The notes under the pieces are model-generated. The model ran no database searches. It was not told the DNA's origin and was given only the letters and a program-made list of their open reading frames with translations. DNA of 64,000 nucleotides from Vombatus ursinus (taxonomy: Eukaryota; Chordata; Mammalia; Diprotodontia; Vombatidae), in contig NW_020954590.1 of assembly GCF_900497805.2 (NCBI RefSeq), positions 88,004,916-88,068,915 on the forward strand, written 5' to 3'. Positions 44,723 to 56,825 of this stretch are shown here, in pieces. Both the position numbers and the translations under genes were made by a program. Every line of letters starts with the position of its first letter. Position 1 is the first letter of the stretch.

Positions 44723-45215
44723 ATACAAGAGCAGAAGACTGGAAACAGTGTTTAAGGTTGCCCAGAGCAAGGAGCTGGGTCTGCAGAACAGCATATTTAT
44801 TTGTATTTATCACCTCTCCATAGGGTTTTAAGCATGTATTTGGATGAATCGAGGCCGGTAGGTATGGGTCGCTCCATGTATCAAGCAGGGTTCTCTACTT
44901 GTTGATTCTAATAGACTATATAGAAAGCCATTTGGTCATAATTCCAATATAACTTCTAAGTGGATTCTGCTAGTCCGAGGCAATAGAGCCGTGCCATCAG
45001 CATAAAGGAGGATACTTGTATTCTTGGTTGTTATAAAAGTTAGACATGTCCACGTCAACTAATAATTGAACTAAGATCTTCAGATAAAGAACTGGAGTTA
45101 CATCCATTGGGTATCAAAGTAAACCTTAAGTTTGATTTGTAATTGTCTACCATTTTGAAACAAAATATTGGTCAAAAAATAGTTTCAAATGGGCATACTT
45201 TCTTGCCATTTTTGA
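44723..45215. other. Unrecognised; possibly LINE-like
   Basis: GGCAATAGAGCCGTGCCATC (44979-44998) and nearby text recall antisense LINE RT sequence, but not firmly enough to call. Confidence 0.3.
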
Positions 45216-45496
45216 TAGCTGGGTGACACAGTGGATGGAATGATTGAATAGCAGTCCAGAAAGCCTGAGTTCAAATCCTGCCTCAGACATGTGTAACTGT
45301 ATGACTCTGAGCAAGTCGCTTAACTATTTAGCCTGAGTTTCTCCATACTTAAAATGGGGATAATAATAAATGGCACCTATTTCCAGGTTTGCAGTGAGGA
45401 TACAAGGAGATAATATTTGTGGAGTGTTTTGTAGACCTTACAACATTATATAAATGCTAACTATCATTGTTGTTATAATTATTATTATTATTTTGA
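45216..45496 (+). mobile_element. Marsupial SINE with MIR-like 3' half
   Basis: GATAGCTGGGTGACACAGTG, GAGTTCAAATCCTGCCTCAG, GATAATATTTGTGGAGTG, TATAAATGCTAACTATC then (ATT)n. Confidence 0.88.
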
Positions 45497-46894
45497 TGAA
45501 ATTAATTTCATATGCATATGTATTTGTGTGTCTTATGGGCAAAATAGCTTAGTTCATAATCTTAAAACCAAATGGTCATGAAATCTGTGACATTCAGTGT
45601 TACATTCAAACTTTGAAAGGTTGGGGCTATGGATATTCCTTTCTTTGATATAGATTGTGGCTTCTCCATATTTCATGTGTTGCCATGATTAAAAAAAAAG
45701 TAAGTGATGCATGGCCAGCCAATCTTCTGGTGGCGAACCTCTCTCTATACTCAGGTAGACTGGTGCTTAGATGACAGGCTCAGATGACAGGCACAGGTGT
45801 GCCACCAGCCCCACACTTGAAGCCATTCCACTTTGGTAAAACTTGCCAGAGCTTAAACTCTCTGATGGCATAGCATCTGAGAGCCCAGTAACACCTCCAC
45901 ACTACAGCAAAGTATCAGAACAGGTCAAAAGCTGTCCCTTTAACCCAAAGTGCATCACTTTATTCCTGAGCAAAGCTTACAGCTGTAACAAACCCCTGGT
46001 GATATAGATTTTAAGAGTAGCTAAGAGGCTTTGCCAAAGGATATCGATGGTGGATCAGTGTCACAACTCATAAATCCTAATCCTCTTCATGAAGAAAAGG
46101 GATGAGAAATACTCTGCTAGAAAGATAATGAATAGACAATAAAGGGAGACAAATTTCAGACCATTACAAGATATAAATTCCCTAACAATTAGACTTCAGA
46201 CTTATTTCATCTGAAAAATGAAATAGATCACCTTGTGAGAAAGTGAGGACCTCTACTTAAAATGGGAAAACAGAACATGGACATACTATAGAGAGGATTC
46301 ATTTATCAGATGTGGAGAAGTTGGACTAGGAAACCTCTTCATGGCCTTTCCAACTTTAGAATTCCATCCCCCAAAATGAATTAAAATTATAATTGATATA
46401 AATACATATTTCTAATATTAAATATATCATTCATTACATTTTTTACAAATAAATAATCTTCATTGGTTTGGGGAGCTTTATAATATCTCATTTCATTAAA
46501 TAATTCATTATATTTCATTAAAATATTAATAGATATTTAATGAAGTATATCATGCATTATGCTTCCATAAATCAATCTTCATTGTTTCAGGGAGCTTCAT
46601 AACTCCCTCTTAAATATGCTATGGGAATAACTGAATAAAACCTGGGATAGGACATTCCCAAAGGACTAATGACCATTGGTGAAGACTACTTGAAATCAGC
46701 CTCCATCACTGGCATTTAAGATTTTCAAAAATTTGGAGCTGATTTTGTCCACAAAGTCCCACTTCAAAAGACCTTGGCGTGGAGTTGATTCTGGCATCTC
46801 AAAAGCTATGTAGGGAGAACATAAGCTTTGGCAGGTTTCACCAGGCTGAAAGGCCTTTAAGTACAGTCCTGGCAGCAGCTTGTGTGTATTTGTG
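45497..46894. other. Unrecognised; possible CR1/L3 remnant
   Basis: 45750-45790 carries a short tandem AGATGACAGGC repeat. 46160-46260 (TTCCCTAACAATTAGACTTC) is reminiscent of the CR1/L3 3' end. 46380-46560 is very AT-rich with repeated TTCATTA motifs. Confidence 0.35.
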
Positions 46895-47080
46895 AGGCAA
46901 CTAGGTGACACAGTGGATAGAGTGCTGGACTTAACCCTCCTCAGCCTCAGTTTCCTCAAAGGTATAATGGGGACAATAGGAGTACTTACCTTGCATGAGC
47001 GTCATGAGGATAAAATGAGATAATATTTGCAAAGTGTTTTGTAAACCTTCAAGTGCCCTATAAATGCTAGCTATTATTTA
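46895..47080 (+). mobile_element. Marsupial SINE with MIR-like 3' half, internally deleted
   Basis: GGCAACTAGGTGACACAGTG jumps directly to CCTCAGCCTCAGTTTCCTC, missing the tRNA-B-box side, then GATAATATTTGCAAAGTG and TATAAATGCTAGCTATTAT. Confidence 0.87.
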
Positions 47081-47084
47081 TGTA

Positions 47085-47660
47085 ACTCCTATAGTAAAGC
47101 CCATTGATATGGGACTCTCTTGGTGGAGAAGAAAGCCCTGCCCTCTGTGAGGAGCAGAGCAGACTTGCTGAGAGCAGAAGAGCTTTAGTTCTCAGCCATT
47201 CCTCCTTTGGGGATTCTTAAATAGGGAGTCCCTGTGTGGGGGGACTCTCACCCCAAGTGAGAGTCTTCTTCAAGTGTGAAATCAGCTTCCAGCTTTGAGA
47301 GAGAAGATAGAGTAACTAACCCCACTTGTGGTCACTAGAGGAAAGACTCTGGGAAGATATGAAAGGAGCTCCAAGTCTCTATCATGCCCTTACTCCCAGT
47401 TTGCTACTCTAGAGACTTCAGGGAGTTTCCCATGGGTGAGATTAAGAACAGCCTTTCTTGGTTGAGCTGAGTTATCTTGCTCCTTCACTTTGTATTGTCT
47501 GGTGTACATTTGCCTATGTATAACTTCTCTGATTCCTGTTTTGCTATGATTTGGATAAATGGACTTCTTCGCTATGTGTGTTCATTGTGGAATTGGTATT
47601 GGGTGGTCAAGCCTTGGATATAAAGCTTGGAATCCTCCCTTCCACCCAAAATGACAAAGA
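47085..47660 (+). mobile_element. Candidate LTR-like fossil
   Basis: A GC-balanced block with repeated GGGACTCTC motifs, an inverted pair ACTCTCACCCC / AAGTGAGAGTC, and a 3' stretch (CTGATTCCTGTTTTGCTATG, GGATAAATGGACTTC) that looks like an R/U5 region. No paired ends found. Could also be unique DNA. Confidence 0.22.
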
Positions 47661-48179
47661 AACTAAAAGTTAGTTGGAAATCAATCATATCCCATAGATG
47701 AAGAATATTTAAGAGGGCAGATAGATGTACTTCTAGCTGGTACCCTTTCTCTCTGAGGAGAACAAAGCAGTGGCCTCCAGAGCCAACCTCCTGTTTTCCT
47801 TTCTGGGACAAATATGTCTCCCTTGGAGAAAGGTAAGGGGCACGGGGAAGGGAGAAAAGGCTAGAGACGTCTATCCTGCCTCCCTTCGAGCCACACAAGG
47901 ACAGTATTCTCACCACACATGTGGTCTTCTTCCCTACATATGGGACTCTGTTTTTCCTCACATTATTATTATTGTTATTACTTTCCAAAGCAAGCCTAGA
48001 TAAGTACAGAGAGACTCATCAACAGTAAGAATCTGGTGATTAATTCTTTGGTTATGGCAAACTGTGAAACAAACAAATACAAAGTGTCCCTCAGTCCTGG
48101 GTGACCCTCTTTTGATTTTTATGGTGACAGCTACAAAATGGCAGAAAAGTGGGCAGAGGGGGATAAGACTCACCATTTC
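47661..48179. other. Unrecognised intronic sequence
   Basis: Only a short (ATT)n at 47961-47980. No exon or repeat family recognised. Confidence 0.4.
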
Positions 48180-48428
48180 TTGGTAATCTATAAGCATTAA
48201 CTTAGCCATAGGTACTCTTAATTGTGAGATCCTTGTCCAGTATGGAAGCATGTTTTTTACATGAATTATTGATATAAAATTGCTTGCCTTCTCAAGGAAG
48301 GGAGAGGGGCAGGAGAGAGGGAGAGAATTTGGAACCCAAAATTTTAAAAAATGAATGTTAAAAAAATGTTCACATGTAATTGGGAAATATTTAACAAAAT
48401 AAATAAAAATATGTTTGGAAAAAAAAGA
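48180..48428 (+). mobile_element. L1 3' end, heavily truncated
   Basis: GGAAGGGAGAGGGGCAGGAG, GAATTTGGAACCCAAAATTT, TGTTCACATGTAATTGGGAA, then an A-rich tail at 48420-48428. Confidence 0.85.
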
Positions 48429-48489
48429 ACCATCTTTCACAGGATACCGGTTACCTCCTATTACAGTGTTCATGTATTTGTAAAAAGAC

Positions 48490-51010
48490 CACTTTGAAAA
48501 TAATTATGGCTTTTGCACCAACATCTGTTGCACAGGATAAGAAGGTAGACAAATTCTGCAGAGAACTCAGTAAAAACATCTAAATTAAAGCAACATGAAT
48601 TTTAACATTTTATGCTTTCAATACAAATGGGAGTATTTCACTGAGAGTACGGTGAAAGATACGCTGAAAAACATGATTTAAGTATAGGAAATGAGGAATC
48701 CAAAAGGCTTACAAACTATATAGAAATCATGTAACTATTTATCATGAATACTTTCTTGAAAAAAGAGTTGGGAGTCACTGGATATGATAAGCATTACACA
48801 AAATCACAAATAAAAATGATTATATTTGAAGAGATTGAAAATGCTTGTTTATGGATGTGAAAATCATTTCTGAATTAGCTGTTTGTATACAGTCAAACTG
48901 TAAACTTGTTAAAGCAAAATTAATGCCAAATGAGAAGACTAAAATTGAGAATATATGTTGTCTAATTAAGGCAACTTCAGCTTGATCTATTTAAACAAGT
49001 TGTAAATGCCAAAAAAAAAAAAAATAGGAAATGGATAAAAAACAGACATTGATTTGGAATAGCCCCATTTCCTGAGAAAACTAACTGATATATGTGGATT
49101 CCTAAAATGAGATCAAAAAGTACCTAGAAATTATTCAGCAGTCAATCAACAAATGTCTATTAAGTGCCTAATATGTGCTGAAAACTGTGCTAAACTTATC
49201 CATGCAAACACTTGATCTCCTTGCTAAGTGGAAAGATATGGCAACTGAGAGCAAATGTACCTTTGCATACTATTGAAAGATCATGAGAACCATCACCTCA
49301 TTAAAAAAAAAAAAAGTGTGGTATGCCATGGGAGGGGAAGGGCCAAGTTTGTAGAAAGCTTGGTGAAAGAGACAACCAAGCCAGCCACCCAAAGACATTT
49401 AAAGATAAAACTCAAAGGAAAAATGAGCAGACAAAAAGAAGTGGGAAAGATCTGCAAAGATTTTTACAACAATTTTTTCCCATAAATGACAGTGGAGATA
49501 ACATATATTGCAGTGTTGTATGAAGAAGAAATGACATCTAAGAAAAAAAAGAAATGTGGAGCTCAGCTCCTCTGAACCAGGTCAGGTATATAAAAAAGAA
49601 GTCTGTCCTAGAGGTAATGTAGTTTTGAAGGTTTCAGGGAAATGATTCTCAAGATATCTGAGAGAAGGGAAGATATAGGAGGTTTAGGAAAAAAACCCTT
49701 CAATCTTATTATTAGCCAAAAGAAAAAGAACCAAGAAAATATTACTACCAAACTATACACCTTTCTTAGCTTTACAACATGTTAAAAAGATCAATATATA
49801 CGCTTATCTAGATCATCCTTGATGAAGGTAATCAAAGGGAATAATTGGGATTTTTTTCAAATGGCATCCAATAGGAAACTATATTATTACAGTCACACAA
49901 ATGAAAAAAATACATGATCCCATTTTAGTTATCATTAACTATAAAAAGGCATTTGATTAGAAAGAACAAAATGCCTGAAGGCCTGTCCTCCAACAAGATG
50001 TTTCTCATACATACATTAAAATAATTTATAATCCACTGGAAATTGTAACAACAGGGATAACTTTGTTTGATGACCCTCTGATTATACATATCAAAGCATG
50101 CAATAGGGATGTATACTATCCAAAAGTGTTTTTCCTTAACCTGAGGATTGTTTAATATGGAATTCAAATCATAGCGAAATTCTCTATAGATGATTAAGAC
50201 TAGTTTCTCATTTTTACAGATAACATGGTACTGATTATATCAAAACTTAGAATATTACATAGACTGCTAAGAGATAGCTATAATCACTCAAAGGAGTTTG
50301 GCCTGTCTACACGTGAAAAACCCAATGGATATAGAATGCCTACCATCCATTTGGATGAATAATCCATAGATTTGGATTATCAGTGTATACATCCTGACAA
50401 GATACTGCAAATGGACATTGAGCTAGGCCCAGAACTGAACAAAAGGAGAGTGGGCTAAACTATCTTTGAGATATTGTGTAGTGCTTTTAATGATCTCAAT
50501 GACTGGTCTATAAATCAAAGGCCTGGATGAAATATTTTTTAAAAACAATAGTCTTCAATTGATGTTGAATAGCTATTATAATAAGTCCTTTTTGCCCATG
50601 GCAAATCATTGGCTTGAGCCACATGACAGAGAAGAGACTTTTCAACACCCTTGGGGAACCACAAATAACCTCTAGTAGGAATAAATATAACAGACTTATC
50701 CCTAAAGGAGTGGAGACAGAGTCAATCCATGTTACATTGTCATTCATAGAAAATACCAGTCTCCAAAGAGTGAAGTAGAAGATCATCCAAAAGGCAGTGG
50801 ACAGGTACATGGTGAGCATGAGTAGACTACAAACTATTACCAACCAAAAATTGCTTAGAAGAGACTAAGTAAAAGATTTCATGACGGATATATCTAATCA
50901 GAAAAGGAATTGTGCTAATCATGTAGCATGATCAAGGGTTAGCCCATGTGCTCCATGTAGCATCAAGACATCTAGAATAATGCCTCCAGCACATTAGGTG
51001 AACCCTTTGT
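48490..51010 (+). mobile_element. RTE LINE, nearly full-length but decayed
   Basis: The most complete RTE in the window. The APE-type endonuclease remnant is at about 48530-48950: FCRELSKN, then ESKRLTNYIEIM, MNTFLKK, ELGVT, DYI, and DVKIISELAVCIQSN, matching the RTE order 'ERGxRLxxYxxxxxLxIxNTxFxKR...TxxxIDYIL...DVxxxS...SDHxLV'. The RT follows from about 49250: RQKEVGKICKDFYNNFF, a 'YKKAFD' equivalent at ~49940, and SHFYR(D)HGTDYI at ~50205-50240 standing for the FADD box. Then come AWMK and later C-terminal stretches to about 51000. Stops and frame changes are frequent. A short antisense L2 end (49140-49200) and an A-run interrupt it. Limits approximate. Confidence 0.72.
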
Positions 51011-51669
51011 GGAAGATTTACAGAAGAACAAGGACAAGAGTCATGTAGGATGAGAAGTGATGAATAGATTATAAGCCTTATCATTTGAGGAAACACCTAA
51101 TCAATGCAATCACAAGTCATCCAAGTATCCAAATACTTTTACAATGATTTTTTTAAAATGGTGATCACATTGGATTATTACGTAATGTACATTTTAAAAT
51201 ATAGTGGGTTTTTTAAGGAGGATTATATACATTTCTGGGAAAATGGAGATCTAAAATTATTTAACATAACAAAGAAGTGTCATTTTCACTGCCACTAGAG
51301 GTCAGTACTTGTTACTAAATACAGCTGGGAAAAAGGTTAATTCTTCAGAAGACATAGAATTGTTTCTGTCGTGCAAAGCCTGCTCATTTGACTGGAATCA
51401 TGAATACGTGGATACCAAACACCCAGAGAAGATATTAACCATGACTGGGGATGGTGCTATTTAGGGATTCCACTTGCAAATGTGATGAAATAAGTGGGCA
51501 GTATAGATCTCATGGAGCATATTCCACATGCTCCATGATGATTCTCAATTTACAGATTATGTGGCAAATGCTAATAGAAAAGTACTTGTTAGATAATGAT
51601 ATCCTAATCAAGATGTAGTTCTAATCAGACTTGAGAAGCAAGCAGTTTACTAGCCTAGCACTCGTTAGG
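51011..51669. other. Unrecognised intronic sequence
   Basis: May include the 3' trailer of the RTE. No exon seen. Confidence 0.4.
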
Positions 51670-51870
51670 AATTCTTCCCTCTTTAGCATTTCTCCCAGGT
51701 CCTTGGCCCTACTCAGGTCTCTACTGCTCTTACAATTTTCAGATATACATAAAATTCAAGCTGGTAGAATGTAAGCTCCCTAAGGGCAAAGATTTTTTTT
51801 TCTTTCTTTGTATCTCCAGATCATTGCAAATAAGTAGTTGTTTAAAAAATATTTCTTGAATTGGCTTGTA
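51670..51870 (+). mobile_element. L2 3' terminus
   Basis: GAATGTAAGCTCCCTAAGGG, CTTTGTATCTCCAGATCATT, ATATTTCTTGAATTGGC. Confidence 0.8.
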
Positions 51871-51879
51871 TATTGTAAT

Positions 51880-52047
51880 CCTGACGTCACTCTGGTATCT
51901 GAAGGGTTTCTATCACTCTGGCAAAGTGGGTGTTTATAGCAAGAGATGAAAAATAAAGTATGTACTCATTGGCTGGGAAATAGTTGAAAAAACTATGATA
52001 CATGAATGTAATGGAATAAATGTTCAGTAAGAAATGATAACTATGAG
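51880..52047 (+). mobile_element. L1 3' region fragment
   Basis: CATTGGCTGGGAAATAGTTG, ATGATACATGAATGTAATGG, AAGAAATGATAACTATGAGG, matching 26945-27030. A SINE follows directly. Confidence 0.75.
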
Positions 52048-52057
52048 GAATAGAAAA

Positions 52058-52239
52058 GATACTGGAATGGTTTGCCATTTCCTTCTCCAGCTTACTTTAC
52101 AGATGAGAAAACTAAGGCAAACAGGGTTCAGTGATTTGCCCAGAGTCACACAGCTAGTAAGTGTCTGAGGCTGGATTTGAATTCAGGTCTTCCTGACTCC
52201 AGGGTTGGTGTTCTATGTACTGTACCACCTGGCTACCCA
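52058..52239 (-). mobile_element. Marsupial tRNA-type SINE, tail missing
   Basis: GATACTGGAATGGTTTGCCA, AGTCACACAGCTAGTAAGTG, TACCACCTGGCTACCCA. 52240-52844 is unassigned. Confidence 0.9.
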
Positions 52240-52844
52240 TTGTAAATGCAAATATCATTAAAAGGAAGAACCCTGAGTAACTGAAAAACCAGGGAAGGCC
52301 ATGGAGAACAGCAATGAAACATACCTCCTTCCTCATGAAACATGACAAGTAGAGGGACTACAAGCACAGAATATGGTATATACAATACTCACTAAATCAA
52401 GTGAGAAGTAGTTTTCTATCATAGTGAACGAGCAGAAACTACAGGTAGTTTGATGGGGAAAAGAGCCATGACTTTGTTTTGTATTGGGCTATGAGTTGGA
52501 CCTGAGCAGTGTCCTTGATAACCTGTAGAGAGCTCCATGTGAGAATGAGGCCAAAGGTCAGGGAATAGGAAAGGTTTGGCTTAGTCAATAACTTGCTATT
52601 CCTTTTATGGCAGATTAGGGGAATCCCAAGATCAGATTTCTAGCCTCTGTAACCTGACCTTTCTGTACTGTGTGGTGTTTTTACCTCTCTCCCTTAGTTG
52701 CTAGTTAAAACATTTTATAAAGGCCAATTCCTATTTGTAGGTAAGCTAAGGGAAAGTAGGGGACATTGATACTAGGCAAGGCATGGTCTAGTGGCAGCAA
52801 CAGGGAGACACAGAAGAATTTTATGGGGTACACTGGTTAGAGGT

Positions 52845-53220
52845 CATACAATTAGAACTGGAAGAAATCTTGGAGGTTATACAGTGCAATCTCCTTACCT
52901 TAACAATTATAATACACAACAACAATAGTAGAAACAGACATTTATATAGTATTTAAGTTTAAAAAGTACTTTTTGGAGATTATCTCCTTTGATTATCACA
53001 ATGGCTCTATGTGGTAGGGATTATAACTACTATAATCCTCATTTTTACATATCAGTAAACTGAGGCCCAGAAAGATTACATAACAGGTGCATGGTCACCC
53101 AGTTAGTATTGGTTTACATATGAGGAAACTGAGGTACTGAGGTACCCAGAGAAGTAATCTAACTTATCCAAGATCACAGAGATAATAAGTATCAGAGCTG
53201 GGAGACTGAATTTTAGAATA
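52845..53220 (-). mobile_element. Two CORE-SINEs, one inside the other
   Basis: The outer one starts GTCATACAATTAGAACTGG and resumes at 53110 (ACATATGAGGAAACTGAGG). The inner one at ~52905-53108 has CATTTATATAGTATTTAAG, CTTTGATTATCACAATGGC and GTAAACTGAGGCCCAGAAAG. Confidence 0.7.
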
Positions 53221-53509
53221 GCAGACTATAAAGGTGACAAAGGGAATTAGATCCAGGTCTGATTGTAGTTTGGCTAGTATCTTTTTTCCCCAGCTTGTGG
53301 TGTCCATTTCCTTACAAGGTCCCTACCCAGACCTGTTATCTTCATCACTATCAATGTTATTAAGTGCTGCTCTGTACAGCTGTTGGAGCTATAAAAAAGT
53401 CGGAGTGGCTGCCCTGGGCGGGGGTGGGGGGGGCGCCCTTCAGTCTAGCTGGGAAGACATGCCAGACAGGGGAAAAGTAAATAACAACCCAAGGGAGCCT
53501 ACACTAAAT

Positions 53510-53607
53510 GCCTGATTTGTTCTATGAAGTTTGGATTCAGTCAAAGGGCTGCACTTGAGGACCTAGAGGGCCACATGTGGCCTCGAGGTTGAAGGTTCCC
53601 CACCCCT
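53510..53607. mobile_element. hAT-type MITE, one end only
   Basis: Ends GTTGAAGGTTCCCCACCCCTG, the reverse of a CAGGGGTGGGGAACC terminal repeat, preceded by GGGCCACATGTGGCCTCGAG and ATTTGTTCTATGAAGTTTGG. The opposite end is missing, so the copy is truncated. Confidence 0.7.
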
Positions 53608-53694
53608 GGTAAACAATACTTGATAGAGTTGCTCAGAGGAGGAAATGGTCACTGCAGTTTGGGCAGGAAGGGGAAGGCTTCATAGAGTACAGCA

Positions 53695-53958
53695 AAAGAT
53701 GGATGTTTTCATCCCAGTTCTGTCACTAGTTGAGCTTTGCGGGCAAGTCATTTCACCTCTGTTAGACTCTCAATTTTCTCTCCGTATTATGCTCCTGTGC
53801 TAGTTTTCTTTCACTCTTAAAATTATCTTGCACTTACTTATCTGGGTAAATGTTGTATTTTCTTAATAGTCTGTAGGTTCTGTCCGGGCAGGGCAGGCCT
53901 TCTGTCTTTGTGTCTGTAATGATCAGCACTTGGAAGTGCTGAATAAATGGTAGTTGAA
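53695..53958 (+). mobile_element. CORE-SINE fragment followed by L2 3' terminus
   Basis: 53695-53792: CCAGTTCTGTCACTAGTTG. 53793-53958: TAGTCTGTAGGTTCTGTCCG, GTGCTGAATAAATGGTAG. The Tigger-type MITE begins just after, in the L2 terminus. Confidence 0.65.
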
Positions 53959-53960
53959 TA

Positions 53961-54294
53961 CAGTTATCCCTTCCACAATCCACTCAGGGCACAAACACAC
54001 CCCTTCCCCACCCCCTACCGCAAGGATCTGGAAAATCCACATAAAATTTTTTGGCCCTCCCTTCATACCAGAGAAGAAGTCTGAATTATTATGGTGTTAA
54101 AAATAAAATATGTTGATGTTCTACAATACTATACATATATCTCATGCATTTCTGAGTATCTAAACTTTTTCTGTATCATCTGCTGGACTTCGCATATTGT
54201 CTGCAGCTCTGAAAAACTCCCAAATAATTCCCATTTAATTTCTTAGGCCGACCTGTGATATATATAGAAAGTCATGATGTGCAAGGGATAACTG
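53961..54294. mobile_element. Tigger-type (TcMar) MITE with perfect ends
   Basis: 334 bp bounded by perfect 12-bp inverted repeats CAGTTATCCCTT and AAGGGATAACTG, each next to TA (53959-53960 and 54295-54296), the target duplicated by mariner/Tigger transposases. The interior is non-coding. Confidence 0.88.
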
Positions 54295-54296
54295 TA

Positions 54297-54861
54297 AGTA
54301 AGTGAATCTTTTAGGACTCTTCCAAGCTGTCAGTCTTGGTGATTTTAGATGGTAGGCCTTCAATTTGGTCTTGAAAGAATAAGACCTTAATAAATGAAGG
54401 ACAAAGGGGAGAGATAACAGTGAATGAAGACTAAGAGGTGGATTTGCTCATGGATTAGGGGGTATTCTCTACCTGATCTATGCCTCAAACTACCTCCTGG
54501 CTGCTCAGGGCCCATAGTGAGTGCTATTCTAACCTTACACTGAAGCTTGCCTATCCTCTATCTCATCCCCAAGGTTCTTGGTGCCTCTCAAAGTAACCAC
54601 TGATTAATATGAAAAATAGATCTAGACTAAAGAGAGAAGACTAGAAGAGATGGACAGGGTCCTCTTCTCTTCCCTCACTTTCCTCCAAGATAATGTGCAT
54701 TTTTCTCAGTATTGTACAATGCAATACTCTGTTGTAGAACTCAGAGAAGTCCCCTAAAGACTAAACTGTGCTGCGGGAAAGACTGGTTCTCAAATAGGAT
54801 GAACCTACCCCGTATCCCAACCCTAATCCCAAGAACAATTTGCAAGATAGAAATGTTACAG
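54297..54861. other. Unrecognised intronic sequence
   Basis: 54345-54420 weakly resembles antisense L2 (GGTCTTGAAAGAATAAGACC). Otherwise unassigned. Confidence 0.35.
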
Positions 54862-55130
54862 GCAGTAAGGATAGTGGGAGAAAGATCATTGGATCTGGAG
54901 TCAAAAGACATAGGTTCAAATCCCAGTTCTCCTCTTACTACCTGTGAGATGCTGGATAAGTCACCTCAGTTTCCTCATCAGTAAAGGGAGGGAGGGAGTC
55001 AGATTAGATGACCTCTAAGCATTCTTCACACTCTAGTCCTATGTCCTTACAAGCTCTAAAAAGAAGAGATTGAACTGGATGGTCTCTAAGGTTCCTTTCC
55101 CATTCTATTAATTTATAAACTGATTTCACC
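54862..55130 (+). mobile_element. CORE-SINE plus a second 3' end
   Basis: GAAAGATCATTGGATCTGG, AGGTTCAAATCCCAGTTCTC, AGATTAGATGACCTCTAAGC. A second 3' end at 55060-55130 reads GAACTGGATGGTCTCTAAGG. Confidence 0.8.
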
Positions 55131-55144
55131 ATTTGTTGAAGGGA

Positions 55145-55262
55145 AGTCCACTCTACTCAAAAGATATTTATTGAGTACCTATTGTATGTACTCCACTGTG
55201 CCAGGCACACAGAGGGTACAAAGATGAATAACACTGGAAGGAAAGAGGTAATCCAGTAACTA
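55145..55262 (-). mobile_element. L2 3' terminus, antisense
   Basis: AGATATTTATTGAGTACCTA, CACTGTGCCAGGCACACAGA. Confidence 0.75.
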
Positions 55263-55569
55263 GCTCACACCCACAGACACCAAACTATGACATTTACAGA
55301 TTCATTTATGGCATCTCTCTGAGTTCACTGCTTTCTATTCATACTGGCCTTGACATAAAATATAAGATAAGTAGTAATTCTATTCCGATTTTAGTAAATT
55401 TAGTAAATTATCTGATATTGATGCAATGAAAATATTATTTAATATTCTGATTTTGTCAGGAGTAAAGGCTAGGCACCAGTATATGTATAAATACTTTATG
55501 TTAATTATTTGATTCACCACCATTAAGCACTTCATGATACAAGTCTTTTTCTTTGGGGGGGAGGAGGGA

Positions 55570-55766
55570 AGGTGGTTTCTTGGCAAAGATATTCGAGTGG
55601 TTTGTTGTTTCCTTCTCCAGTTCATTTTACAGATGAACTGAGGTAAACAGGGTTAAGTGATTTGCCCAGGAACACACAGCTAGTAAGTGTCTGAGGCTGG
55701 ATTTGAACTCATGAAGATGAGTCTTCTTGATTCCAAACCCAGTGCTCTATTCACCTAGCTACCTTT
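55570..55766 (-). mobile_element. Marsupial tRNA-type SINE, tail truncated
   Basis: GGTTTCTTGGCAAAGATATT, GTTAAGTGATTTGCCCAGG, CTCTATTCACCTAGCTACC. Confidence 0.88.
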
Positions 55767-55794
55767 CATTGACTTAATAGTTGGTTAAAATGGT

Positions 55795-55885
55795 TTTACC
55801 TTTCTTTGTATCCTCAGTACCTAGTACAGTGTCTGGCTCATGGTAAGCCTTTCATAAGTGTTTGTTGATTGATTGACCAGTTGAA
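55795..55885 (+). mobile_element. L2 3' terminus
   Basis: TATCCTCAGTACCTAGTACA, CATAAGTGTTTGTTGATTGA. Confidence 0.75.
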
Positions 55886-56659
55886 TGAATGGAGTAAGGG
55901 TCCCAGAAGCTGATTTTAATCAGCTGTGTGTGATCAAAAGAACAGAGGGTATGTGTTTGTTTCCAGGGGGTGGTCTCCATTCATGCCATCTTCCCCACTA
56001 TGCACCACAGAATCAAATGGAAGATGAATGAATGTCTCTCACAGATTGACAAGGATATAAATAATGCAGGATTTGTATTCTAACAGGACCATAGAAGTGA
56101 AACACATAAAAAAAGAAGGAACTAGGAAGGGAGCCTTCTGTAATTTTATGATTCTAGCTGTGTCCTCTTGTATTTCCAAATGGTGGGTGATGTCCCAGCA
56201 GGCTCACAGCCTAGAGATTGACTCCTGAGCCCAAGGAGGTTGATGTAAATTAATTTCCCCAAACCTCTAACATTAGGAATTAACCACTAGATTCTTTTGC
56301 TCAATATTCTGAGCGTTTTTGCTAGGCCTTCCCTGATTTTTCATAAAAACATGTATGCCTCCCAAAGGCACAAATGAACTTGGAATGCCATGTTAATTTT
56401 TAGTTTCATCTGTTTCAGGTCAAACCCTACTGTAGCTATGTGCTCTGAATCTACCACAAACACTGATTTACAGGTCGGTGCTTCCAACTCATCGACCAAT
56501 ACTTGCTTTCAACATCTCTCAGGCGTCTAGTTGTCTGCCTTTCTTTCCAGCTTCTCTGGTCATCCTTCATGTCAGTAATAAGAAGATCTTGATGGTCCCT
56601 TCAGCGTTAAATCTTATGATCCACAGTCTTTCAATTGTATACATTCATGGCATTAGCCA
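55886..56659. other. Unrecognised intronic sequence
   Basis: No repeat or exon recognised. Confidence 0.45.
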
Positions 56660-56815
56660 GAGAGGCAGACTGGAGTAGGGGATAGAGAGCTGACCTTGGA
56701 GACATGGGTTCCATGGCTGGAACCTGGGTTCAAGTCCTGACTAACACATACTGGCTGTGGGACCCTGGGCAAGACCCTCTCACTGTCTCTCTATGACTCT
56801 ATCTTGTAGAGAAGA
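56660..56815 (+). mobile_element. CORE-SINE
   Basis: GAGGCAGACTGGAGTAGGGG, GGTTCAAGTCCTGACTAACA, GTGGGACCCTGGGCAAGACC. An 18-bp direct repeat-like stretch (CATGGGTTCCATGGCTGG) is inserted. Confidence 0.75.
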
Positions 56816-56825
56816 TACCACTATG

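Noticed and set aside
53417-53441. G-quadruplex promoter element
   Set aside because: One G-run stretch without CpG island, transcription start or conservation evidence.
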